Assembly: GCA_022791215.1 (NCBI GenBank)
Contig: JAAVYQ010000008.1
Coordinates: 1 to 17,505, forward strand
DNA: 17,505 nt
Source of the DNA: Bacilli bacterium
GTDB taxonomy: Bacteria; Bacillota_I; Bacilli_A; RF39; UBA660
Direction of reading: 5' to 3'
A program made the translations under genes and the position numbers. Positions 8,256 to 14,637 of this stretch are shown here, piece by piece (positions within the stretch are counted from its first letter, which is position 1; each line of letters starts with the position of its first letter). The notes below the pieces were generated by a model. The model was not told the origin of the DNA. It ran no database searches and saw only the letters and a list, made by a program, of their open reading frames with translations.

Positions 8256-8269
8256 AACGAAAGGAGAAT

Positions 8270-8623
8270 ATGAAAGAATTCAAAATACTAGACAAAGTCA
8301 AATGGTTACTTGACTATGCCGAAACCTATGTATTTACTTCATTTCCAAAAATCCACTTAGCGCTAAAAATAAAATTAGAAGACAACATGTATTCATTAAT
8401 AGAAAACTGTATCAGGGCAAACCTAAACAAAGGAAACATAAGAAGCAAATACCAAAAAGAAATACTAACCAACATAAGTTTAATCGACTATTACATTGGG
8501 AGAATTTTAGACAAAGGAATAATAAAGAAAAAGCGCTTTGACTCATTTATAAATTGTCTAAACGAAGTAAGAAAAATGACATATGGATGGATAAACAATG
8601 AAGAGAAAGAAACAACTATATAA
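8270..8623 (+). CDS. avd: Avd-like four-helix-bundle accessory protein of a diversity-generating retroelement
   Basis: Avd (accessory variability determinant) forms a positively charged pentameric barrel that binds the DGR reverse transcriptase and template RNA and is needed for mutagenic cDNA synthesis. This 117-residue protein has the right size, is mostly helical and is rich in Lys/Arg. It carries features of the family: FPKIHLALK near residue 25, an alternating helix with AN near 50, LIDYYIGRILD at 71-81, and a last helix FINCLNEVRKMTYGW ending in Trp107. Its gene overlaps the reverse transcriptase gene by 26 nt, the usual avd-RT arrangement. An AAGGAG site lies 3 nt before the ATG. The fold also occurs in 23S rRNA intervening-sequence proteins, so the assignment leans on the neighbour as well as the sequence. 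Confidence 0.8.
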   Translation: MKEFKILDKVKWLLDYAETYVFTSFPKIHLALKIKLEDNMYSLIENCIRANLNKGNIRSKYQKEILTNISLIDYYIGRILDKGIIKKKRFDSFINCLNEVRKMTYGWINNEEKETTI

Positions 8624-9725
8624 AGAAATCCTAGAGACGGAACACATCCTAAAAATGTATAACACGATTAAACGAAACTGTAAAAATAAAAAAGAAGTAT
8701 ACAAATTCTCATTAAACTTAAACCAAAACATACAAGAAATACAACAAAAACTTGAAAACCAAAACTACAACTTTGACAAATATAGAATCTTTATAATAAA
8801 CGAACCCAAATATAGACTAATAATGAGTGAAAAAATAGAAGACAAAATAGTAAACCACTTAGTAGCAAAATACATATTATTGCCAGCACTAGATCCATCA
8901 CTAATAGATGCAAATGTCGCAACGAGATACGAAAAAGGAAGTGCACATGCGTTCAAACTATTCCTAAAATACACAAACAGACTATATAGAGAACAAAAAG
9001 AAATATACATATTAAAAATTGACATAAGCAAGTACTTTTATAACATAGACCACGACATATGCAAAGAACTAGTAAAAAAGAAAATAAAAGATCCAAATGC
9101 ACTAAAAATAATAAATGAAATAATAGACACAACGAACTATGCGTACATCAATAACGAAGTAAAAAGACTAGTAAGCAAAGAAAAAAGAAGAGTAGAAAAC
9201 CTAAACATAGCAGAAAACTCTAAAAACAATAAAAAAGAAACATTGGACTCAATACCGATGTACTATAACAAAAAAGGATTACCAATAGGCAACATGACTA
9301 GTCAAATACTAGCAGTATACTATCTAAACGAAGTAGACCATTACATAAAAGAAAAATTAAAATTCAAAAATTACATAAGATACATGGACGACTTAGTAAT
9401 AATGGACACTGACAAAGAAAGACTAAAAGAAGGATACATAAAAATCAAAGAAGAAATAGAAAAACTAAAATTAAAAACAAACAAAAAAAGCAACATATAT
9501 AGACTATCAAACGGAGTATCATTCCTAGGATACACATTTAAAAGCAACAAAAAATACACAAAAACATACATAAGATACAACGCCCAAACATCAAAACGAA
9601 TAAAAAGAAGACTAAAAAACTTAAAAAAATATGACTACGAAAAATATTTAAAAAGTAAAGCCAGTTACAAAGGATACTTAGAAAAATGTAACACGAGACT
9701 ATACGAAAAAATGATAGAAATATAA
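8598..9725 (+). CDS. Reverse transcriptase of the DGR type
   Basis: This RNA-directed DNA polymerase is expected to copy a template repeat with frequent errors at adenines. All core motifs are seen in its 375 residues: NEPKYRLIMSEKIEDKIVNH (69-87), ATRYEKGSAHA (108-118), catalytic Asp142 in KIDISKYF, GLPIGNMTSQ at 237-246, Tyr262-Met-Asp-Asp265 in YIRYMDDLVIM, and the thumb-side NGVSFLGYTF at about 315-324. The GxxxSQ form of motif 4 and the N-terminal block resemble the Bordetella phage DGR enzyme. There is no maturase, HNH or msDNA-type region, which speaks against a group II intron or retron. A Lys/Asn-rich insertion at about 187-232, between the catalytic Asp region and motif 4, is longer than in the Bordetella enzyme. 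The gene lies between avd and a MutS-like gene. Confidence 0.9.
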   Translation: MKRKKQLYKEILETEHILKMYNTIKRNCKNKKEVYKFSLNLNQNIQEIQQKLENQNYNFDKYRIFIINEPKYRLIMSEKIEDKIVNHLVAKYILLPALDPSLIDANVATRYEKGSAHAFKLFLKYTNRLYREQKEIYILKIDISKYFYNIDHDICKELVKKKIKDPNALKIINEIIDTTNYAYINNEVKRLVSKEKRRVENLNIAENSKNNKKETLDSIPMYYNKKGLPIGNMTSQILAVYYLNEVDHYIKEKLKFKNYIRYMDDLVIMDTDKERLKEGYIKIKEEIEKLKLKTNKKSNIYRLSNGVSFLGYTFKSNKKYTKTYIRYNAQTSKRIKRRLKNLKKYDYEKYLKSKASYKGYLEKCNTRLYEKMIEI

Positions 9726-9742
9726 GAAAGAGGAAAAAAGAA

Positions 9743-10153
9743 ATGACAAAAGAAAGTTTATACAAAATTGCAAAAATGCAAAACGAAGAAAAAGTAGTAC
9801 TAGTAAAATGTGGAAACTTTTACAAAACATTTGAAAATGATGCGATACTACTATGGGGGCTATTTGGCTATCAAGTAAAAGATGGAAGAATAGCATTTCC
9901 ACTAACAGTATTTGCGAATGTAGTAAGCAAACTCACAAGACTTGGAATGAGTGTAGTAGTAGCAAACAACGAAAACGACATAAAATACTACACATCAACA
10001 GGAGAGAACACATACAAAGACTACAAAACAAGTGCCATAACAAACTATGAAACAGATGGAAAACTAAACGAAATAAAATCATTAGTAGAAGACAAAGTAA
10101 AAACAAGCTTCGTAAACTACGATAAACTTATGGAATTTTTAAATACACTTTGA
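9743..10153 (+). CDS. MutS N-terminal-domain-like protein (DGR accessory, MSL type)
   Basis: This 136-residue protein resembles only domain I of the mismatch-repair protein MutS: VLVKCGNFYKTFENDA matches the GDFYELF-DA block, and FANVVSKLTRLGMSVVVAN matches the following segment. It has no ATPase, clamp or HTH parts. Small stand-alone MutS-like proteins have been described as one of three accessory gene classes in DGRs, together with avd and HRDC genes. Its place 17 nt after the reverse transcriptase fits that class. In MutS the Phe-x-Glu of this motif stacks on the mismatch. Here Phe26 is kept and the Glu position is Lys28. Its function in DGRs is not known; binding of mismatched or template nucleic acid is a guess. 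It stops with TGA. Confidence 0.72.
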   Translation: MTKESLYKIAKMQNEEKVVLVKCGNFYKTFENDAILLWGLFGYQVKDGRIAFPLTVFANVVSKLTRLGMSVVVANNENDIKYYTSTGENTYKDYKTSAITNYETDGKLNEIKSLVEDKVKTSFVNYDKLMEFLNTL

Positions 10154-10179
10154 CTAAAACTATAAACGCATAGTATAAT
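10150..10179 (+). promoter_or_regulatory. Promoter of the ECF-like module and truA
   Basis: TTGACT at 10150-10155, an 18-bp spacer and TATAAT at 10174-10179 lie across the stop codon of the MutS-like gene. The first ATPase gene begins at 10199, after a TAGGTGG site at 10185-10191. Confidence 0.75.
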
Positions 10180-10198
10180 AGACCTAGGTGGTAATAAA

Positions 10199-10966
10199 AT
10201 GAACTTTAAGTATTTTGAATACGTAGAAAACGAAGAAATAAATTTTGGAGCTGGAGTAGGAGACTTCATAACAATACTAGGAGAAAAAAATCAAGAAATA
10301 ATAGACAACCTAATGTATAAAACGCCAAATGAGAACATCACAATAAACTATGCAAAAATAAACAATAAAACAATAGACAAATTAAGAAAACTAGTCGCGT
10401 TTTCGACTTTTTCTATGCTTGAAACATACTTAGCAGAAACAGTAAAAGACGAGTTAGCATACAGTTTAGAAAGTCTAGCCATTCCAAAACACGAAATGAT
10501 GGAACGAATAGAAAGCATATCGATAATAATGGGACTAACAAGATTACTAGAAAAAAGTCCAAAAAGTCTAAGTGACTCAGCCAAAGTAAAACTATCAATC
10601 GCATGCTGCCTAATAGCAAAACCAAGAATCCTAGTAATAGACAATATGTTGTCATTACTTGACGAAAATGACAAAGAGAAAGTTTACAAAGCATTAAAAC
10701 AATACACAAAAAACAATGGCATAATATTAAACTTTACAACTGAAATAGAAGAAACATTACTAGGAACAGACATAATAATATTAGACAAAACCAAAATACT
10801 ATTAAGTGGAAAAACAATGAGTGTACTAAACGAAGAGAAATTAATGAAAAGGCTAGGATATAACTTACCATTCATAATACAACTAAACAAATATCTAAAA
10901 GATTACGAACTAATAAGAAATTACAATCTATCATACGAAAGCTTGGTGAACTCAATATGGATATAA
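10199..10966 (+). CDS. Degenerate EcfA-like ABC ATPase (first)
   Basis: By position (before EcfT and TruA) and overall layout this is the first energising ATPase of an ECF transporter, 255 residues. The motifs that should bind and hydrolyse ATP are degraded. The Walker A place reads GEKNQEII (28-35) with no GK[ST]. The Q-loop place reads FSTFSM without Gln. The signature reads LSDSA (124-128). Walker B is RILVIDN with Asn149 where the catalytic Glu should be. The switch His position is Thr (NFTTEIEE). The hydrophobic framework of the ABC fold is still clear (TVKDELAYSLES, AKVKLSIACCLIAKPRILVI), and the reading frame is intact, which argues against a decaying gene. A non-hydrolysing structural subunit is inferred. 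It overlaps the next gene by 10 nt. Confidence 0.75.
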   Translation: MNFKYFEYVENEEINFGAGVGDFITILGEKNQEIIDNLMYKTPNENITINYAKINNKTIDKLRKLVAFSTFSMLETYLAETVKDELAYSLESLAIPKHEMMERIESISIIMGLTRLLEKSPKSLSDSAKVKLSIACCLIAKPRILVIDNMLSLLDENDKEKVYKALKQYTKNNGIILNFTTEIEETLLGTDIIILDKTKILLSGKTMSVLNEEKLMKRLGYNLPFIIQLNKYLKDYELIRNYNLSYESLVNSIWI

Positions 10967-11799
10967 GTTTTAACAATGTAACATACAAAGAAAATCGAGG
11001 AACACCGTTAGAAATGACATACCTAAAAAACTTTTCATGCAAAATAAACAAAAGTGAAATAACGACACTACTAGGAGACTCACTAAGTGGAATAAAAGTA
11101 ATAGGAAACCTAATAAATGCAGTAGACTTTCCGTATATAGGAACGATAAAAATAGGAAAATACATAAACGATGGAAAGAAAATAAAAAATGTAAATGCAC
11201 TGAGAATGAACATAGGACATGTAAAAATGAATCCTGACGAAATGTTATTTAACAAAACAGTAAAACAAGAATTAACATTCGGGCTAACATACTTTAAGTA
11301 CAAACTAAACAAAAAAGACATAAGATGCACAGAAGCATTAAAACTAGTTAACTTAGGAGAAGAATATTTAGACAAAAAAATAAATACGTTAACACTAACA
11401 GAAAAAAAGAAAATATCATTAGCATCGATACTAATATTCAATCCAAAAGTAATAATATTAGAAGAGCCAACGATAGGAATAAGTACAAAAGACAAAGAAG
11501 AACTAAAAAAATTAATAAAAACACTAAAAGAAAAATACAAAAAAACAATAATAATACTAACAAAAGACACTGACTTTGCTTACAAAATAGCAGAACGAGT
11601 GCACATACTATACAAAGGAACACTAGTATCAAGTGGAACAAAAGAAATAATGAACGACGAAACGCTACTAAAAACATATGGATTAAAAGCACCTGAAATA
11701 GTAAAATTTGTAAACGTTGCAAAAAAGAAAAAAATAGACTTAAAATACACAGACAACATACTAGACTTAATAAAGGAGGTATACAGAAATGCAAAGTAA
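10957..11799 (+). CDS. Degenerate EcfA-like ABC ATPase (second)
   Basis: This is the second ATPase of the ECF-like pair, 280 residues. Walker A reads GDSLSGIKV (40-48), so the Lys of GKST is displaced. The Q-loop place reads VKMNPDEMLF with Met for Gln. The signature reads TLTEK instead of LSGGQ (about 136-140). The switch His is Lys (LTKDTDFA). Walker B is the best preserved part, VIILEEPTIGI, and still has the acidic pair (159-160). The usual EcfA tail region is present (IAERVHILYKGTLVSSGT and a C-terminal helical part). It overlaps the previous gene and its last codons hold an AAAGGAGGT site for ecfT. Assignment to the ECF family rests on gene order and fold-level similarity; ATPase activity is doubtful. 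Confidence 0.78.
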   Translation: MDISFNNVTYKENRGTPLEMTYLKNFSCKINKSEITTLLGDSLSGIKVIGNLINAVDFPYIGTIKIGKYINDGKKIKNVNALRMNIGHVKMNPDEMLFNKTVKQELTFGLTYFKYKLNKKDIRCTEALKLVNLGEEYLDKKINTLTLTEKKKISLASILIFNPKVIILEEPTIGISTKDKEELKKLIKTLKEKYKKTIIILTKDTDFAYKIAERVHILYKGTLVSSGTKEIMNDETLLKTYGLKAPEIVKFVNVAKKKKIDLKYTDNILDLIKEVYRNAK

Positions 11800-12544
11800 C
11801 AAATATTTTGGCTCATACTATCCAATAGAAAGTAGCATACACAAACTAAATCCAATCATGAAATTTATATGCCTATTCTTATTTTTAGTACCAATGATAG
11901 GAAGCATGTCATTAAAACTACACGTAGTAATAATGTTCTTCATAACGATGCTAATGTACACGAGTAACGTTCCACTAAAATTCTACTTCAACATGATATA
12001 CGGACTAAGATACATATACATAATAATACTATTTTTTCTAGCAAGCAAAGGATTAACACAAGAAGAAGCACTAGTAACACTACTAAAAGTAACATCAATA
12101 ATAGAATACCTAGCACTAATATTTTATACAACAAGTCCAAGTGAACTAAAATATGGAATAGAAAAAACATTAAATCCATTCAACGTATTCAATATAAATT
12201 TAAGCAAACTATCAAACAAAATAATAACAGGAATAAGATTTTTCCCATTACTAATAACCACTGAATACGGAGTACTAAAAAATGCATCAGAAAGAGGACT
12301 AGACTATTTCCATTCAGACATACTAGCAAGAATAAATGTATTAGCAAGTTCATTCAAAAACACACTAAGACTAACCATAGAAAAACTAAAAAAAGAAAAC
12401 TTTGCAAGCGAACTAAAAATGTATCAAATAAGCAAATTTAGAACAAATCTAAGAACAAACAAAATAGGATACATAGACTTGCTAATAACAATAATACACA
12501 TAATCTTTGTAGCATCATACGTAATAGAAGTAGGAATAATATGA
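11789..12544 (+). CDS. ecfT: EcfT-like transmembrane component
   Basis: EcfT links the two ATPases to substrate-binding S proteins for vitamin or metal uptake. The 251-residue protein has an N-terminal HKLNPIMKFICLFLFL segment typical of EcfT, several membrane helices (about 26-42, 44-58, 70-85, 102-115), a long cytoplasmic helical part, and a final C-terminal helix at about 228-250. The two coupling motifs, usually A-R-G, are altered: SERGLDYF keeps Arg-Gly, and the second reads ASELKMY without Arg. This parallels the loss of motifs in both ATPases. The start has a perfect AAAGGAGGT at 11772-11780. No S-component gene is adjacent, as is usual for group II ECF systems. Its TGA stop overlaps the truA ATG (ATGA). 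Confidence 0.82.
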   Translation: MQSNKYFGSYYPIESSIHKLNPIMKFICLFLFLVPMIGSMSLKLHVVIMFFITMLMYTSNVPLKFYFNMIYGLRYIYIIILFFLASKGLTQEEALVTLLKVTSIIEYLALIFYTTSPSELKYGIEKTLNPFNVFNINLSKLSNKIITGIRFFPLLITTEYGVLKNASERGLDYFHSDILARINVLASSFKNTLRLTIEKLKKENFASELKMYQISKFRTNLRTNKIGYIDLLITIIHIIFVASYVIEVGII

Positions 12545-13266
12545 GATATCTATGTTCATGTAGTTATGACGGATTACAATATTATGGATCAGCCAAACAA
12601 CCACAAAAAAGAACAATATGTGGAAGTTTAGAAGAAGAAATAAGTAAAATACTAAACAAAAAAACAACAATAACAGCATGCTCAAGAACAGACAAAGGAG
12701 TACATGCAAACATATTCTACTTTCACTTTGATACTGACAAAAAAATAGACACAAACAAATTTAAAAATAGTTTAAACAAACTGACACCTGAAGACATAAA
12801 TATACATACTTTAGAAGAAGTAAAAGAAGATTTCCATGCAAGATACAACGTAAAAACAAAAGAATACAAATACATAATAAACGTAGGGAAATACTCAGTA
12901 ACAAAAAGAAACTATGAGTTAGAATACAACAAACCAATAAAAATCAAACAAATAAAAAAAGCAGCAAAATACTTAATAGGAAAACACAACTTCAAAAGTT
13001 TCACATCAGACGACGAAAAAGAAAACTACATAAGAACAATAAAATACATAAAAATAGAAAAAAAAGACGAAATAATAAATATATACATATGTGCTGATGG
13101 ATTTCTAAAATATATGGTAAGAAACATAATAGGGCTATTCCTAGAAATAAATGAAGGAAAAAAGAAAATAGAAGACATACCCAAAATACTAGAAAGTGAA
13201 AACAGAACAACACTAGGAATAAAAGCAAAACCAAATGGATTATACCTAAACAAAGTTAATTACTAA
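12541..13266 (+). CDS. truA: tRNA pseudouridine(38-40) synthase TruA
   Basis: TruA isomerises uridines 38-40 in the tRNA anticodon stem-loop to pseudouridine. The 241-residue protein has the N-terminal YDGLQYYG segment, RTICGSLEEEI, and the catalytic Asp51 in CSRTDKGVHA. Later blocks include FHARYNVKTKEYKYI and a C-terminal MVRNIIGLFLEI. The usual GWQ after YDG is GSAKQ here, a small change outside the active site. The gene follows ecfT with an ATGA overlap, the common Bacillota order ecfA-ecfA-ecfT-truA. The ribosomal genes that often follow (rplM, rpsI) are absent. Confidence 0.95.
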   Translation: MRYLCSCSYDGLQYYGSAKQPQKRTICGSLEEEISKILNKKTTITACSRTDKGVHANIFYFHFDTDKKIDTNKFKNSLNKLTPEDINIHTLEEVKEDFHARYNVKTKEYKYIINVGKYSVTKRNYELEYNKPIKIKQIKKAAKYLIGKHNFKSFTSDDEKENYIRTIKYIKIEKKDEIINIYICADGFLKYMVRNIIGLFLEINEGKKKIEDIPKILESENRTTLGIKAKPNGLYLNKVNY

Positions 13267-13297
13267 AAAATATTATAATAAAAAAGAGGAGTAAAAA

Positions 13298-13876
13298 ATG
13301 AAAGAAATAATAAAAAAGAAAGAAATAAAAGGGATATTTATCTCAATACTACTAATATTATTATCAGTATTCATAATAATGAGACCAAATGAAATAATAA
13401 CAAACCTAATAAAAGTAATAGGAATAGTACTAATACTAATAGGAACAATAGACTTTATGAATTACTTTAGATCACCTGAAGACGAAAGATTAATAAACTA
13501 TGGACTACTAAAAGGACTGATGGAACTATCAATAGGAATACTATTCATATTCAAAGGAGAAATACTAAGGGACTTATTCTTCATAATAATAGGACTCATA
13601 ATAATATTCATAAACGTATCAAAACTACAAATATCATTAAGTCTCAAAGAAATAGAATACTCAAACTGGTTCCTAGGAGTAATAATATCAAGTCTAGCAA
13701 TAATATTAGGAATAGTAATAATACTAAATCCATTTGAAACAACAGAAATAGTAGTAATAACATCAGGAATAATCTTGCTAATATCAGAAATTAGCAATAT
13801 AATATATAGTGTACTAATACTTATTAAAATAAGAAAATTAGACAAAGTTGTAAAAGAAATAAAAGAAAGCGAGTGA
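13298..13876 (+). CDS. Six-helix membrane protein, DUF308/HdeD-like
   Basis: This 192-residue, very hydrophobic protein has about six membrane helices (residues 11-29, 34-55, 69-86, 91-108, 124-143, 150-176) in three hairpins. Repeated Gly/Ile patterns such as IIMRPNEIITNLIKVIGIVLILIGTIDF and the later IILNPFETTEIVVITSGIILL are related, suggesting an internal duplication like that of HdeD/DUF308 proteins. The function of the Gram-positive members is not known. The C-terminus is short, charged and probably cytoplasmic. A GAGGAG site lies upstream. A TATAAT at 13274-13279 is present without a good -35. It ends in TGA 10 nt before the zinc-ribbon gene. Confidence 0.75.
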   Translation: MKEIIKKKEIKGIFISILLILLSVFIIMRPNEIITNLIKVIGIVLILIGTIDFMNYFRSPEDERLINYGLLKGLMELSIGILFIFKGEILRDLFFIIIGLIIIFINVSKLQISLSLKEIEYSNWFLGVIISSLAIILGIVIILNPFETTEIVVITSGIILLISEISNIIYSVLILIKIRKLDKVVKEIKESE

Positions 13877-13886
13877 TAAAAAAATT

Positions 13887-14258
13887 ATGAAATGTAAAAA
13901 ATGTGGAATAGAAATAGCATTAGGAGAAAAATTTTGTCAAGGATGTGGAGCGAAAACTGAATATGCAGACTTAAAATTTGGAAAAATAACAATATATAGA
14001 AGATCAAATTTCTATGGATGTGCCATACCATTCAAGATATACATTGACGAAAGAGAAATGGGAACAATAAGTAATGGAGAAACACTTACATTTGACATTC
14101 CATATGGAACACACCAAGTATACTTCAATAAAATAGGAGACAAAGAAAATAGAGAAGTAACACTAAGTGAAGACAAAAAAGAAATAAAATTCACAATCTC
14201 AACAGCAATGTGGAGACTAGCATTTGTAGCGAAAGCAAAAATCAAAAAAGTAGAATAA
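13887..14258 (+). CDS. Zinc-ribbon protein with PEGA/DUF2846-like beta domain
   Basis: The 123-residue protein starts with a zinc ribbon, CKKCG (Cys3, Cys6) and CQGCG (Cys17, Cys20), joined to a beta-rich domain from residue 30. The pattern ITIYRRSNFYGCAIPFKIYI, then NGETLTFDIPYGTHQVYF, resembles PEGA or DUF2846 carrier domains, where a short peptide decoration precedes a Gly-His turn. There is no signal peptide or membrane helix, so it is probably cytosolic. Function is not known. It follows the DUF308-like gene after 10 nt and probably shares its transcript. No strong ribosome site is seen, which fits coupling to the preceding gene. Confidence 0.7.
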   Translation: MKCKKCGIEIALGEKFCQGCGAKTEYADLKFGKITIYRRSNFYGCAIPFKIYIDEREMGTISNGETLTFDIPYGTHQVYFNKIGDKENREVTLSEDKKEIKFTISTAMWRLAFVAKAKIKKVE

Positions 14259-14276
14259 AGGCATTCTACTTATTTT
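14248..14276. terminator. Bidirectional terminator between convergent genes
   Basis: A perfect 9-bp inverted repeat, AAGTAGAAT (14248-14256) and ATTCTACTT (14263-14271), has a 6-nt loop. It is flanked by an A-run on the left (14244-14249) and ATTTTA on the right, so it can stop transcription from both the zinc-ribbon gene and the XRE gene. Confidence 0.8.
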
Positions 14277-14500
14277 AATATACTCTTAGGATAAGGTTCA
14301 CGCTTATCAGTTCTTCCAACTAAATAATCAATACTAGTATCATAAAAATTAGCAAGAATATCTAATTTTTCTATAGGAATAGAATTAATACCAAGTTCAT
14401 ACTTATTATACTGTTGCTGAGTAACCTTTAATAACTCAGCAATATTTTTTTGAAACAAATCTTTATCATCTCTTAATTCTTTAATTCGTGTTATATTCAT
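14270..14500 (-). CDS. XRE-family helix-turn-helix transcriptional regulator
   Basis: This 76-residue DNA-binding protein is essentially one Cro/C1-type HTH domain. RIKELRDDKDLFQKNIAELL leads into the turn and the recognition helix QQQYNKYELGINSIPIEKL, with the family ending LANFYDTSIDYLVGRTD. It has no effector domain, so it probably works as a dimeric repressor. It is the only - strand gene and is transcribed away from the large surface-protein gene. The 137 bp between them hold three matching palindromes placed on both promoters, so it likely represses itself and the surface gene. A weak GGTG site (14508-14511) precedes the ATG at 14500. Confidence 0.93.
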   Translation of the reverse strand: MNITRIKELRDDKDLFQKNIAELLKVTQQQYNKYELGINSIPIEKLDILANFYDTSIDYLVGRTDKREPYPKSILK

Positions 14501-14520
14501 AATTAATCACCATTAACTTA

Positions 14521-14550
14521 ATTTTAACGTACAACTAAAAATTGTGTTGA
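14521..14550 (-). promoter_or_regulatory. Possible promoter of the XRE gene
   Basis: Reading the - strand, TCAACA (14550-14545) and TAAAAT (14526-14521) are 18 bp apart. The first palindrome (14531-14545) lies in the spacer, as expected for autorepression. The -35 box overlaps that of the opposite promoter. Confidence 0.45.
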
Positions 14551-14600
14551 CTAGTACAACTACAGGTTGTATAATTTAATACAGAACAACTATAAGTTGT
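14531..14600. promoter_or_regulatory. Three operator-like palindromes (ACAAC-N5-GTTGT)
   Basis: The sites are 14531-14545 (ACAAC-N5-ATTGT, one mismatch), 14556-14570 (ACAAC-TACAG-GTTGT) and 14586-14600 (ACAAC-TATAA-GTTGT, palindromic over 12 of 15 bases). Their starts are 25 and 30 bp apart. One lies just upstream of the surface-gene -35, one between -35 and -10, and one near the start point. This is the layout of a repressor-controlled divergent promoter. Binding by the adjacent XRE protein is inferred. Confidence 0.75.
14547..14575 (+). promoter_or_regulatory. Promoter of the surface-protein gene
   Basis: TTGACT at 14547-14552, a 17-bp spacer and TATAAT at 14570-14575. The middle palindrome fills the spacer, so a bound repressor would block RNA polymerase. 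The leader is about 56 nt. Confidence 0.82.
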
Positions 14601-14637
14601 ATAACTAATGTAAGGGTAGAAAGAGAGAAATTAATTT

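Noticed and set aside
8089..8269. Template repeat of the retroelement in the gap before avd
   Set aside because: I compared this gap by eye with the candidate variable region at 16876-17010 and saw no stretch of matching non-adenine bases. The remaining gaps around the cassette are too short to hold a template repeat. It may lie outside the window.
8598..9725. Group II intron maturase or retron reverse transcriptase
   Set aside because: There is no maturase X domain, HNH endonuclease or intron RNA structure, and no msr/msd-like inverted repeats. The GxxxSQ motif and the Avd-like neighbour point to a DGR.
9853..10050. Second frame inside the MutS-like gene
   Set aside because: It is fully contained in a better-supported gene, has no ribosome site and shows no family features.
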